A DNA stretch of 64,000 bases from Micromonospora tulbaghiae (GTDB lineage: Bacteria; Actinomycetota; Actinomycetes; Mycobacteriales; Micromonosporaceae), in assembly GCF_900091605.1 (NCBI RefSeq), contig NZ_FMCQ01000004.1, forward strand, positions 1 to 64,000. Direction: 5' to 3'. The notes below the pieces were generated by a model that worked only from the letters and a program-made list of their open reading frames with translations, made no database searches and was not told the origin of the DNA. Positions 10,380 to 20,722 of this stretch are shown here, piece after piece (the first letter of the stretch is position 1; each line of letters starts with the position of its first letter). Both the position numbers and the translations under genes were made by a program.

Positions 10380-11132
10380 TCAGCGCGGCGGGATCCGCAC
10401 CTCGATCTCGGCGCCGAGGCGCGCGCCGCCGCTGAGGGCCAGGTCGTCGCCGCTCCAGAACCGCCCGGGGTCGTACCAGTTGGGCCGTCGCCCTTCGGGT
10501 AGCAGGCCCATCGCCTCATAGGTCACCGCCACCACCTCGGCGCAGTACGCCGTCTCCAGCGCCGCGGCGTTCTCGCTGCTCGCGCCGCCGGTCCTGCTCG
10601 TGTCGCCGCTGTCGCCGGTCTTGTCCTGGTTGCCGATCGCACCCCTGTCGCCGGTCCCGCCCCGGTTGCCGATCTCGCCCAGGAGGCCGCCGAGGCTCAG
10701 GCGGCGCGGGTGCGGCAGCCGGCCCCGCGCCCACCGCCAGGCCAGCTGCGCGGTGGACGGGAACGGCGTCCCGTCCAGGCGAGCCACGGTACGCAGGACC
10801 GCCTCCTCCATCGCCGTGTCGGCCGACGGTTCGAGCTGGCGCAGCCAGCCCCGCTGGCCGTACCGGTTCGCCCAGACGCAGACCGCGTCCCGCAGGTCGT
10901 GCAACTGCACGCCACGCTGGTGGGTGCCGGTCCACATGTCCGGCAGCGAACGCCCCAGTTCGGCGTGCCACATCAGCGGCGGCATGTCGTCGAGCACCAC
11001 GGCCATGCCGACGTGGTTCACCGGGCTGTTCGTGGTGAGCTGGATGGCCCGGTCGGGCACACTGCGGCCGCGGAACACCCACAGATCGCCGGTGCGGGTC
11101 AGCTCCACGGCCTCGTCCAGGCTGATGCTCAT
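10380..11132 (-). CDS. permuted papain-like (YiiX/YaeF, NlpC/P60-related) hydrolase
   Basis: A 250-residue protein with the circularly permuted NlpC/P60 layout: GDLWVFRG at about 15-22, the His motif PVNHVGM at about 37-43, and the Cys motif TAYCAEVVA at about 193-201. Members of this superfamily cleave amide or ester bonds in cell-wall peptides or lipids. Between His and Cys lies a Gly/Asp/Arg-rich insertion (about 150-185) encoded by two tandem 36-bp units (10609-10644 and 10645-10680). No signal peptide is visible, so it may act in the cytoplasm. Its ATG overlaps the ribosome site of the divergent small gene at 11146. Confidence 0.72.
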   Translation of the reverse strand: MSISLDEAVELTRTGDLWVFRGRSVPDRAIQLTTNSPVNHVGMAVVLDDMPPLMWHAELGRSLPDMWTGTHQRGVQLHDLRDAVCVWANRYGQRGWLRQLEPSADTAMEEAVLRTVARLDGTPFPSTAQLAWRWARGRLPHPRRLSLGGLLGEIGNRGGTGDRGAIGNQDKTGDSGDTSRTGGASSENAAALETAYCAEVVAVTYEAMGLLPEGRRPNWYDPGRFWSGDDLALSGGARLGAEIEVRIPPR

Positions 11133-11145
11133 GGAGGACTACCCT

Positions 11146-11322
11146 ATGCGGATGCGGCAACGAATGCGGTGGTGGAAGGTACTCGGTCTCGCGGGTCTCG
11201 CCGGCGTCGCGGCGACCGGAGTAGTGGTGGCCCGGGCCGAACGGCGGCGCCGGGCGTACACCCCGGAGGAGATCCGGGACCGGCTGCGCGAGCGGCACGC
11301 CAAGGCCTCGTCGTCGTCCTGA
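11146..11322 (+). CDS. small single-pass membrane protein (58 aa)
   Basis: ATG at 11146 with GGAGG at 11133-11137, eight bases upstream. Residues 9-29 form one hydrophobic helix with a GLAG-type small-residue face, flanked by Arg/Trp on the inside. The tail is strongly basic and acidic (RRRRAYTPEEIRDRL) and probably forms an amphipathic cytoplasmic helix. I recognise no family. The ribosome-binding site overlaps the start codon of the divergent gene, so the two mRNAs overlap antisense at their 5' ends. Confidence 0.65.
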   Translation: MRMRQRMRWWKVLGLAGLAGVAATGVVVARAERRRRAYTPEEIRDRLRERHAKASSSS

Positions 11323-11363
11323 CCGGACAGCCGGGGGCGGCGGATTCTCCTACCATCGCAACG

Positions 11364-12260
11364 ATGGGAACCGTTTTCTGGGAGAGCCCGTTCGTCCTCG
11401 ATCCCCCGCCGGCCGCCGTGGAGCGGCACGGCGACGTCGACCTGCACGTGCCCACCGGTGACGGCCGGCATCCCGCGGTCGTCGTCGTGCACGGCGTACC
11501 GGGGCCGCCCGAGGCTCCCGACGCGCGGGACTGGCCGCTCTACCAGGGCTACGGCGCGCTGCTCGCCGAGGCGGGCGTGCTGGCCGCGATCCCCCGGCTC
11601 ACCGTGGCGAGCCCGGACGACCTGTACACAGTCGCCGCCCGGGTGAACGCCGCCGCCGAACTGCTCCGCGCCGACCCGCGCGTCGACCCCGACCGGCTCG
11701 GCCTCTGGTTCTTCTCCGGCGCCGGCCTGCTGCTCGGCGACTGGCTCCGCGACCCGCCCGCTTGGCTGCGCGGCGTGGCCGCAACCTATCCGCTGCTTGC
11801 CCCGCTGCCCGGATGGCCCCCGGTGGACCCGCGTTTCCGCCCGATGGACGCCCTCGACCTGCCCACGGAACAGGAGGCCACCACTGCCTCGGGCACGGCC
11901 TCCCCCGACGACGCCGGTGTCGACGTCCCGCGCCCGGAGGCGGCATCTGCCGACAGCGAGCGCGTCAACGCCCCGCAGCCGGACGCGACCTCTCCCGACG
12001 GCGCGAACGTCGACGGCGCGCAGGCGGAGGGCGCGGCGGGGCCGACGCTCGTGCTGACCCGGGCGGGACGGGAACGGCCCGACGTCGCCCCCACCATCGA
12101 GGCGTTCACGGTGGTCGCGCGGCGGCGCGGCATCCCGCTGCGCGTGGTGGACGTGCCGAACGGGCAGCACGGATTCGACGCGCTGGACCACAGCGAGGAG
12201 TCCCGGGCCGCGGTCCGCACCGCCCGCGACGCATTGGTCAACCTGCTCACCGCCCCCTGA
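11364..12260 (+). CDS. alpha/beta-hydrolase (dienelactone-hydrolase-like) with a repeat insertion
   Basis: A 298-residue protein. The early strand VVVVHGVPGPP is the oxyanion-loop HG motif. The nucleophile elbow is probably the Ser in FFSGAG (about residue 118), which lacks the usual Gly two places before Ser. The acid is uncertain. The catalytic His is in GQHGFD (about residue 272). Residues about 172-228 are a low-complexity insertion of three degenerate units (SPDDAGVD / SADSERVN / SPDGANVD) between the cap and the last strands. The substrate is unknown. The start at 11364 has no strong Shine-Dalgarno. Confidence 0.68.
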   Translation: MGTVFWESPFVLDPPPAAVERHGDVDLHVPTGDGRHPAVVVVHGVPGPPEAPDARDWPLYQGYGALLAEAGVLAAIPRLTVASPDDLYTVAARVNAAAELLRADPRVDPDRLGLWFFSGAGLLLGDWLRDPPAWLRGVAATYPLLAPLPGWPPVDPRFRPMDALDLPTEQEATTASGTASPDDAGVDVPRPEAASADSERVNAPQPDATSPDGANVDGAQAEGAAGPTLVLTRAGRERPDVAPTIEAFTVVARRRGIPLRVVDVPNGQHGFDALDHSEESRAAVRTARDALVNLLTAP

Positions 12261-12334
12261 CCCCTGCCGCCGGCCCCGCCGAGATCCCGACGCATCCCAC
12301 CCGCGCCGCCCACTTCCCAGGATCGCCGTCCCGC

Positions 12335-12384
12335 AGATCTTGGTAGGAAACGGCCCTCAGAGCGGCCTTCTCCTACCAAGATCT
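12335..12384. repeat. GATC-type hairpin, family 2 (AGATCTTGGTAGGA)
   Basis: Perfect 14-bp outer arms, AGATCTTGGTAGGA (12335-12348) and its complement (12371-12384), then an interrupted GGCC inner stem. The same arm sequence recurs at 54109-54158. It lies 75 bp after the hydrolase stop and could terminate transcription, but the conserved arm suggests a repeat family. Confidence 0.8.
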
Positions 12385-12462
12385 CGACCAACCCAGGGGT
12401 GACCGCGAGCAAGGCGTCCCAGAACCACCACAGCACCCAACCCACCGCCCCCACCGCGCGCC

Positions 12463-12517
12463 GATCATGAAGTTGGCGGCGACAAACCGGGCAACAACCA
12501 CCGCCAACTTCATGATC
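12463..12517. repeat. GATC-type hairpin, family 1 (GATCATGAAGTTGGCGG)
   Basis: Perfect 17-bp arms (12463-12479 and 12501-12517) with a 21-nt loop. The arm GATCATGAAGTTGGCGG is identical to that of the hairpin at 43442-43502, while the loops are unrelated. Confidence 0.85.
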
Positions 12518-12714
12518 AACGGGGAGGGTGGCCCTCGTTCACTCGGCTCAGCTGGCCCAGCGGTCCACCGCGCCCTGCCCCCGCGGTCGGCCGCCCGCCC
12601 GCGGCCCCAGTCCGCCCGAAATGCCCAGCCTGCCGGCCTACTCCGGTCCGCCATGCCCCACCCCGCCGACCTGGCCCACTCCGGTCCGCCACGCCCGGCC
12701 CGCCCCGATCCGCG

Positions 12715-12779
12715 CCGATGATCAAGGAGTTTGTGCCACTGCGGGAGCCCTCACAGCACACAAACTCCTTGATCATCGG
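12715..12779. repeat. GATC-type hairpin with 21-bp arms
   Basis: Perfect 21-bp arms (12715-12735 and 12759-12779) contain GATGATCAAGGAGTTTGTG; the loop is 23 nt. The arm is AT-richer than its surroundings and is not followed by a T-tract. It lies 120 bp downstream of the DedA stop codon. Confidence 0.8.
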
Positions 12780-12898
12780 ACTGCGGGGAGCCCGGGGGGG
12801 CGGGCCGGGGCGGGAGGCAGGCGCTGTGTGCCCTGGACGGTGAGGCCCGGGAGGCGCTGGATCCGGCCGTCCGCCCTCAGTCGCGTACGGGGAAGCCG

Positions 12899-13552
12899 TC
12901 AGCGGTCGGCTGCGGGAACCGGGTCGGGCTGGTCGGAGGGCTCGGACACGTGCAGGCGCTTGGCACGGCGGCGCAGCCACGCGGTGCTGACCACGCCGGC
13001 CAGCACGGCCAGCACGAGCCCGGCCCAGGAGATGTCCTTGAGCCAGTGCTCGGCGGCCTGCCCGAGATAGAACAGCAGGTAGGTGGTGCCGAACGCCCAC
13101 ACCAGCCCGCCTGCGGCGTTCGCGACCAGGAACCGGCGGTACGGCACGCGCAGCGCCCCGGCCAGCGGCCCGGCGAGGATGCGCAGCAGCGCGACGAACC
13201 GCCCGAAGAACACCGCCCACACGCCGTGCCGGGCGAAGCTCAGCTCGGCGCGGGCCAGGTGTGCCGGGCCGAGGTGTTTCGGGAAGCGCCGGCCGAGCCG
13301 TTCCAGCAGGGGGCGGCCACCACGGCGGCCCACGGCGTACCCGATGGAGTCCCCGACGATGGCTCCGGTCGCCGCGGCGGCGGCCACCCATTCGGGCCCG
13401 ACGGCGCCGGTGGCGGCGAGCAGCGCGGCGCTGACCAGCACGATCTCGCCGGGCAGCGGGATGCCCATGCTCTCCACACCGATCACCCCGCCCACGAGCA
13501 GGCAGATCAGGGCCGGCGGGAGCGCGGCGAGCCAGTGCTGTACGTCGACCAC
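12899..13552 (-). CDS. DedA-family membrane protein
   Basis: A 217-residue integral membrane protein with five to six hydrophobic segments. Family signatures are ESMGIPLPGEIVL (about 27-39), the motif GDSIGYAVGRRGG (about 67-79) and FFGRFVALLRILAGPLAG (about 115-132), which holds the conserved re-entrant Arg residues. DedA proteins are linked to undecaprenyl phosphate or phospholipid flipping and proton-dependent envelope maintenance. The Pro/Asp-rich tail is variable. It is transcribed leftward with no partner gene. Confidence 0.9.
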   Translation of the reverse strand: MVDVQHWLAALPPALICLLVGGVIGVESMGIPLPGEIVLVSAALLAATGAVGPEWVAAAAATGAIVGDSIGYAVGRRGGRPLLERLGRRFPKHLGPAHLARAELSFARHGVWAVFFGRFVALLRILAGPLAGALRVPYRRFLVANAAGGLVWAFGTTYLLFYLGQAAEHWLKDISWAGLVLAVLAGVVSTAWLRRRAKRLHVSEPSDQPDPVPAADR

Positions 13553-13575
13553 CCGCCGACCCTACCCGCGCCCGG

Positions 13576-13932
13576 TCACCCGGCGGGGGCCAAGAACTCC
13601 AGGCGGTTGCCGTGCGGGTCGTACGTGTGGAACCGCCGCATGCCGGGAATCTCGTCGTCGCCCCAGGTCACGGCGTGTCCGGCGGCGTCCAGGCGGGCGG
13701 CCAGCTCGTCCAGGTCGGGGCGCAGCAGTGCCGGGTGGGCCTTGCGAGCCGGGCGGAAGTCGTCCTCGACGCCCAGGTGCAGTTCCGCGTCGTACCCGGT
13801 GAACCAGCAACCACCGCGGGCGGCGAGGGCCGGGGGTTTGGGCTTCTCGGTGAGGCCGAGCAGGCCGGCGTAGAAGGAGCGGGACGCGTCCTCGGAGCCG
13901 CGGGGGCAGGCGAGCAGGACGTGATGGATCAT
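13576..13932 (-). CDS. VOC-family (glyoxalase/bleomycin-resistance-like) protein
   Basis: 118 residues forming one VOC domain: MIHHVLL first strand with a metal-ligand-type His, FYAGLLGL, LHLGVE, and the final strand HTYDPHGNRLEFLAP with the conserved Asp-Pro-x-Gly-Asn-x-Glu. The fold serves lyases, dioxygenases and drug-binding proteins; the substrate here is unknown. ATG 13932 follows AGGAGG. The gene is divergent from acnA, so its 5' region shares the AcnR-operator segment. Confidence 0.85.
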   Translation of the reverse strand: MIHHVLLACPRGSEDASRSFYAGLLGLTEKPKPPALAARGGCWFTGYDAELHLGVEDDFRPARKAHPALLRPDLDELAARLDAAGHAVTWGDDEIPGMRRFHTYDPHGNRLEFLAPAG

Positions 13933-13966
13933 GTGGCACCTCCTCGTCCCGCAGCGTGGCACGAGG

Positions 13967-13997
13967 TTGCACGAATAGCAAGACGGACGTACGGTTT
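13967..13997 (+). promoter_or_regulatory. acnA promoter with AcnR-like operator
   Basis: -35 TTGCAC (13967-13972), a 17-bp spacer and -10 TACGGT (13990-13995). Overlapping the -10 is AAGACGGACGTACGGTTT (13980-13997), which matches 16 of 18 bases of the palindrome in front of acnR (34860-34877). Binding there would block RNA polymerase. The operator assignment is an inference from the shared site. Confidence 0.75.
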
Positions 13998-14102
13998 TGT
14001 AGGGACCGACGCAGGTAAGTGTTGCCTAAGCACGGCAGCGCCCCGGTCGGTGCGACAAACTGCTCAGGACTACTCACGGTCGCTGGTGTGAAGGAGTACG
14101 AC

Positions 14103-16943
<2,841 letters not shown>

Positions 16944-16961
16944 TTCGCGTACGGCTGACAC

Positions 16962-16995
16962 AGGGCCGCTTCCCGCTCCGGCGGGGAGCGGCCCT
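16962..16995 (+). terminator. intrinsic terminator of acnA
   Basis: A 15-bp stem (one G-T pair) from 16962-16976 and 16981-16995 with a 4-nt loop, starting 19 bp after the acnA stop codon. Confidence 0.8.
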
Positions 16996-17170
16996 CGCCG
17001 TACCGTGGTCGTGCGGCCCGTTCGGTCATCGTCGCACTGCGAGGGCGTGTCGTCGGGCTGAAAGGGCCGCCCTTTCGCCCGTCCCACGCATTGAGAAAAT
17101 TGCTATTCGATGAATTCCATCGCCCCCGATCGCACATCCGACACTGCAAACAATCGACGTCCATGATTCG

Positions 17171-17200
17171 TTGACACGCTCCGAACGCCGTCGATACGTT
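17171..17200 (+). promoter_or_regulatory. sigma70-type promoter of the protease gene
   Basis: A consensus -35 TTGACA (17171-17176) and -10 TACGTT (17195-17200) are separated by 18 bp, leaving a leader of about 60 nt before the ATG at 17270. The rest of the 326-bp gap after acnA holds the acnA terminator and an AT-richer segment (17080-17170) without a gene. Confidence 0.65.
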
Positions 17201-17269
17201 GCCGATATCGCGATGAACAACGGGGGCGCTCCAGTTTCGATCCGGGAATCGAACACTGGGAAGGATTTC

Positions 17270-18235
17270 ATGAAGACGACGATCAGACTTCTGGCCCTGC
17301 CGGCCCTGATCCTGCCGGCGATCCTCGCCGGCACTCCGGCACTGGCCGACAACGGCACCACCGCAGGCACTGCTGCTCCGGCCGCGGTGACCTCGATCGA
17401 GCGCAAGGCGGGGTCGTCCTCGCAGGCCAGGGCCTACTGGACGGCCGAGCGCATGGCGGCGGCCACCCCGGCCGACGAGGTGGAGAAGTCCGCCGGCCCG
17501 GTCACCCAGAGCCCCACGGCGGAGCGGGTGCGACGCTTCGCCGAGGCGGTGGCGCCGAAGGACGGCAGCGGCTTCGGCACCCAGCTGAACGAGTCGATCA
17601 CGGTCGGGAAGATCTTCTACACCAGTTCGACCGACGGCCTGGGCCACTACTGCTCCGCGAGCGTGGTGAACAGCCCGGCACGCAACATGGTCTTCACGGC
17701 CGCGCACTGCGTGCACGACGGGCCGGGCCGGGACTGGCACACCGCGAACTGGATGTTCGTGCCGTCGTACCGCAACGGCGCGCAGCCGTACGGCACCTGG
17801 GACTGGTCCACGCTCGCGGTGCCGAGCGGCTGGATCAGCACCCGCGAGCGGCAGTACGACGTGGCGGTCGCGCTCGTCTACGGCAGCCGGTCGATCGTGG
17901 ACGCGGTCGGCGCCAACGGGCTGCTCACCGGTGGTGGGCGCGCGTACCACTACGACATCTTCGGCTACCCGAGCAACAAGGACAGCGGTGAGATCCAGTG
18001 GGTCTGCTCGGGCACGTCGCGGGACGCGGGCAGCAACCGGATCGAGATGAACTGCGGCTTCGGGGGCGGTTCGAGCGGCGGTCCGTGGTACTACAGCTAC
18101 GACAACACCACCAGGCGTGGTGACGTGCACGGGGTGATGAGTTACTCGAGCGGCTCGAACACGAACGGCTCGCCGTACTTCTCCGCCGCGGTGGTGGGGA
18201 CGCTCTACAACACGTACGCGAACGACACCTGGTGA
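17270..18235 (+). CDS. secreted trypsin-like serine protease
   Basis: 321 residues. A signal peptide (about 1-27, ending PALA-D) is followed by a propeptide with ARAYWTAERMAAATPAD at about 53-69. The chymotrypsin-fold domain has His in FTAAHC (about 146), Asp in YDVAVAL (about 197) and Ser in GGSSGGP (about 269). Two Cys pairs can be drawn (HYC...AHC, VCS...NCG). It should be exported and activated by removal of the propeptide. AAGGA precedes the ATG. The gene directly downstream encodes a short protein with the same YWTxERM motif. Confidence 0.9.
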   Translation: MKTTIRLLALPALILPAILAGTPALADNGTTAGTAAPAAVTSIERKAGSSSQARAYWTAERMAAATPADEVEKSAGPVTQSPTAERVRRFAEAVAPKDGSGFGTQLNESITVGKIFYTSSTDGLGHYCSASVVNSPARNMVFTAAHCVHDGPGRDWHTANWMFVPSYRNGAQPYGTWDWSTLAVPSGWISTRERQYDVAVALVYGSRSIVDAVGANGLLTGGGRAYHYDIFGYPSNKDSGEIQWVCSGTSRDAGSNRIEMNCGFGGGSSGGPWYYSYDNTTRRGDVHGVMSYSSGSNTNGSPYFSAAVVGTLYNTYANDTW

Positions 18236-18309
18236 ACGACGGTCCGCCTGGTGTGCCACCCGGCGCACCAGGCGGACCGGCACCGGCCCCACGGCCCGGA
18301 GGAGGCGAC

Positions 18310-18513
18310 ATGTCACACCGTGTGCTGCTCGGCGCGGCCGCCGTCGCGGCGCTCGCCGTGGCCGCGGCCGTCGTGGTCGTCGCGACCCGCGACGGCGGCT
18401 CGGCGCGGCCCGCGCCCGGCCCGGTGGTCGCGACGCACAACCCGAGCCCCGGCGCCACCGATCCGTCCGAATACTGGACGAGGGAACGAATGCGGGACGC
18501 GATCGGCGACTGA
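18310..18513 (+). CDS. short membrane-anchored protein carrying only a protease-propeptide motif
   Basis: 67 residues from ATG 18310 with GGAGG five bases ahead. Residues 3-25 are a hydrophobic anchor, then a Pro/Gly-rich spacer, then the C-terminal motif SEYWTRERMRDAIGD. That motif matches the propeptide of the protease encoded 75 bp upstream (AYWTAERMAAATPAD) and the protein stops where a catalytic domain would begin. No remnant of such a domain is visible in the next 140 bp in any frame. It is either a truncated protease or a stand-alone propeptide. The frame also opens at GTG 18232, overlapping the protease stop. Confidence 0.6.
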   Translation: MSHRVLLGAAAVAALAVAAAVVVVATRDGGSARPAPGPVVATHNPSPGATDPSEYWTRERMRDAIGD

Positions 18514-18654
18514 ATCACCGAATTGCGTTCGCCGGATTGCGTTGCCTGGAATCGAACGCTCGCGCACAGGTGCGCCGAATTCCTTCCGCTCACGACCACC
18601 GGCCGGGCTCGGGCGCAATTCCCATTCCCGTGGGGCGCGAGCGCCGGCGAGTGC

Positions 18655-18885
18655 TCACGGAACGGTGTCGGAGTAGACCTCGACGTCGTAGAGCAGTTGC
18701 ACGTTGCGGCGGCCGTCGGTGATGCCGACGAAGACCGGGTCACCGGCCGGAGTGCGACCCTGGCGCCACACCTGTTCCCGGGCCGCTTCCCGCGACTCGT
18801 GATGGACACCGCCCTCGCGATGCGTCTGCAGGACGCGGCGGGCGGTGGTGGGGTCGCTGTCGAGGTGGATCCGCAGCAGGGGCAC
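18655..18885 (-). CDS. conserved-looking hypothetical protein (76 aa)
   Basis: GTG 18885 is chosen because AAGGAGG lies eight bases upstream. The short soluble protein has a beta-alpha-alpha-beta look: an initial strand (VPLLRIHLD), two charged helices (about 10-45), then strands (VFVGITDGRRNVQLLYDVEVY). There is no Cys and no recognised motif. It is divergent from a TetR-type regulator whose palindrome lies between them, which makes co-regulation plausible. Confidence 0.55.
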   Translation of the reverse strand: MPLLRIHLDSDPTTARRVLQTHREGGVHHESREAAREQVWRQGRTPAGDPVFVGITDGRRNVQLLYDVEVYSDTVP

Positions 18886-18935
18886 GGCGCGTCCTCCTTG
18901 CCCACTGTCGAGACCGGACTTTGGTCTGTTCAATC

Positions 18936-18975
18936 AGCTTACCGTTGTTAAGCTACCTGTCCAGTGAACTAGAGT
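18936..18975. promoter_or_regulatory. TetR-type operator and leaderless promoter
   Basis: The inverted repeat AGCTTA (18936-18941) ... TAAGCT (18949-18954) lies between two divergent genes. A -10-like TAGAGT (18970-18975) ends six bases before the regulator's ATG at 18982, predicting a leaderless mRNA. Palindrome and promoter overlap, as expected for autoregulation. Confidence 0.5.
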
Positions 18976-18981
18976 GGCTCC

Positions 18982-19683
18982 ATGACCACGACCGAGCCCG
19001 GTGCGGCGACGACACCGGTGTGGCTGCGGGCAGAGCCGCCGCGGGCGCGGCGCAAGCCGCCACTGACCCTCGGACGCATCGTGGAACTCGCGGTGACAGC
19101 GCTGGACGAGCACGGCGTCGAGGGCCTGACGATGCGCCTCCTCGCCCAGCGGCTCGACGTGACAGCCACCGCGCTCTACTGGCACGTGAAGACGAAGGAC
19201 GACGTCCTGGATCTGGCCGTCGACCGCATCTTCGGCGACGTGCCGATTCCGGACGCCGGCGACGACTGGATGGAGGACATCCGCGTCCTCGTCCGGGCAT
19301 GGCGCGACGCGATGCTGCGCCATCCCTGGGCACCCGGGCTCATCGGTCGTCCGATGCTCGGGCCCAACGTCCTGGCCCGTACCGAGTTCCTGCAGTCGGC
19401 GCTCGTGCGGGGCGGCTGCCGCGGTCTGCACCTCGCGGTCGCCACGAGAATGCTGGCCAACTACGTCATCGGGGCCTCGCTCACGGAGGCCACGTGGCGC
19501 CGGACCGCGGACCCGGGCGCGAGAGCCGCAGCCCGCGACCACATCGCCGCGAGCGCCGACACCTACCCGACCCTCAGCGCCTCCGGCCATCTCGACGACA
19601 CCCGATGGGACGACGACCTGCTGTTCGAGGAGGGCCTCGACGCCGTTGTCCGGGCGGCAGCACAGACGGGGACGCCGGACTGA
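18982..19683 (+). CDS. TetR/AcrR-family regulator with TetR_C domain
   Basis: 233 residues. The N-terminal helix-turn-helix is at about residues 33-75 (GRIVELAVTALDEHG, then TMRLLAQRLDVTATALYWHVKTK), with the ALYWHVK recognition helix of the TetR(class)-like branch. The C-terminal ligand domain has WRDAMLRHPWAP, typical of the TetR_C_1 group that controls drug efflux. No efflux gene is adjacent; the divergent 76-residue gene is the only obvious target. Confidence 0.85.
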   Translation: MTTTEPGAATTPVWLRAEPPRARRKPPLTLGRIVELAVTALDEHGVEGLTMRLLAQRLDVTATALYWHVKTKDDVLDLAVDRIFGDVPIPDAGDDWMEDIRVLVRAWRDAMLRHPWAPGLIGRPMLGPNVLARTEFLQSALVRGGCRGLHLAVATRMLANYVIGASLTEATWRRTADPGARAAARDHIAASADTYPTLSASGHLDDTRWDDDLLFEEGLDAVVRAAAQTGTPD

Positions 19684-19696
19684 GCACGGGTATCGG

Positions 19697-20101
19697 TCAA
19701 CCGGCGGCGCTCTCCAACACGGCCTTGAGCCGGGCCAGATCCGCCTCCACGAGCACGGTGTCCCGGTCGAAGTCCGCGTCGCTCATGCCCGGCATCCGCC
19801 GCAGGCTGAACACCACCTCGGTGGCGTCGCCGTCGGCGATCGCGCGCAGCGGCACGTACACCGTCTCGCCCGACGGCGTCAGCACCTCGTGGTCGAGCAC
19901 GCCGTACTCGTTGGCCGGGGCGAAGGTCAGCCGCGCCCGCCCTTCGGGTGTGTCCACGAACCACTGGCCGTCGACCCGGGCCACCGAGCCGCCGAGGCCC
20001 GGCGCCCAGCGGGACAGGTTCCCCGGATCGGCGGCGAAGGCGTAGACCTCCGACACCGGCCGGTCGATGTGGACAGCGAGGTGCCGGGTGTCAGTGGCCA
20101 T
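19697..20101 (-). CDS. SRPBCC-family (START-like) protein
   Basis: 134 residues with the helix-grip pattern: a first strand with IDRPVSEVYAFAADPGNLSRWAPG (about 10-33), a beta-sheet centre and a long C-terminal helix (DRDTVLVEADLARLKAVLE). This fold binds hydrophobic ligands or acts as a polyketide cyclase or ATPase co-chaperone; the role here is unknown. ATG 20101 is chosen as the start matching the family; the upstream frame extension is unlike the domain. Confidence 0.82.
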   Translation of the reverse strand: MATDTRHLAVHIDRPVSEVYAFAADPGNLSRWAPGLGGSVARVDGQWFVDTPEGRARLTFAPANEYGVLDHEVLTPSGETVYVPLRAIADGDATEVVFSLRRMPGMSDADFDRDTVLVEADLARLKAVLESAAG

Positions 20102-20180
20102 GCGCCGATGGTGCCATGCCTGTCGCACGCGCACGCTACGCTGCCGCCGATTCCGCCAGGCACCCCCGAGAGGCAACCCC

Positions 20181-20657
20181 ATGGGCATGATCTTCAACGC
20201 ACGCCGGCTGTCCGCCGAGGATCTGGCGGCGGTCCTCACCGACCCGGAGAAGGTCGGCACCCTGTTCCAGGGTGGCCCGGACGAGCTCGACCTCGACAAG
20301 GCGTGGCACGGGCTGCACTACCTGCTGAACGGCACCACGTACGAGGTCCGGGGCGACGCCGGCCCGGCGATCATCGGGGGCGACCCGATCGGGCCGGACC
20401 TCGGCATGGGCCCGGCCCGGCTGCTCATGCCCGACGCCGTGCGCGCCGTGGCCACCGGGCTCGACGCGGTGGACGAGACGACGCTGCGGGCCCGCTTCGA
20501 CCCGGCGGCCATGTCGGAGGCCGAGATCTACCCGCACATCTGGGACGACGGCGACGACGAGTTCGACAACTACCTGCTGCCGAACTTCACCGCCCTGCGC
20601 GACTTCTACCGCGCCGCGGCCGAGCACGGGGACGGCGTGCTGCTCGCCATCACCTGA
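20181..20657 (+). CDS. DUF1877 (YfbM-like) protein
   Basis: 158 residues matching the DUF1877 layout: an opening like MGMIFNARRLSAEDL, LDLDKAWHGLHYLLNG at about 42-57, an IGPDLGMGPARLL segment, and a C-terminal acidic-aromatic segment (IYPHIWDDGDDEFDNYLLPNF). Family members are small cytoplasmic proteins of unknown function. ATG 20181 lies behind GAGAGG. It is in tandem with another protein of unknown function. Confidence 0.8.
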   Translation: MGMIFNARRLSAEDLAAVLTDPEKVGTLFQGGPDELDLDKAWHGLHYLLNGTTYEVRGDAGPAIIGGDPIGPDLGMGPARLLMPDAVRAVATGLDAVDETTLRARFDPAAMSEAEIYPHIWDDGDDEFDNYLLPNFTALRDFYRAAAEHGDGVLLAIT

Positions 20658-20722
20658 GCCGCCGGCAACGAGCCGCCGGAAACGGGTGCGCGCCGACGGC
20701 CGGGCGCCGGTAGCGTGCCGGC

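Larger units (their letters stand above)
12261..12898. other. gene-free stretch with three long hairpins
   Basis: This 638-bp gap between the convergent hydrolase and DedA genes contains no credible gene. It holds three separate long inverted repeats (12335-12384, 12463-12517 and 12715-12779) and otherwise C-rich or G-rich spacer sequence. Open frames here are G+C artefacts without ribosome sites. Confidence 0.7.

Noticed and set aside
18530..18600. tRNA-like GAATCGAAC element near 18550 (also near 17245)
   Set aside because: Looks like a T-loop on the minus strand, but no cloverleaf or acceptor stem could be drawn.
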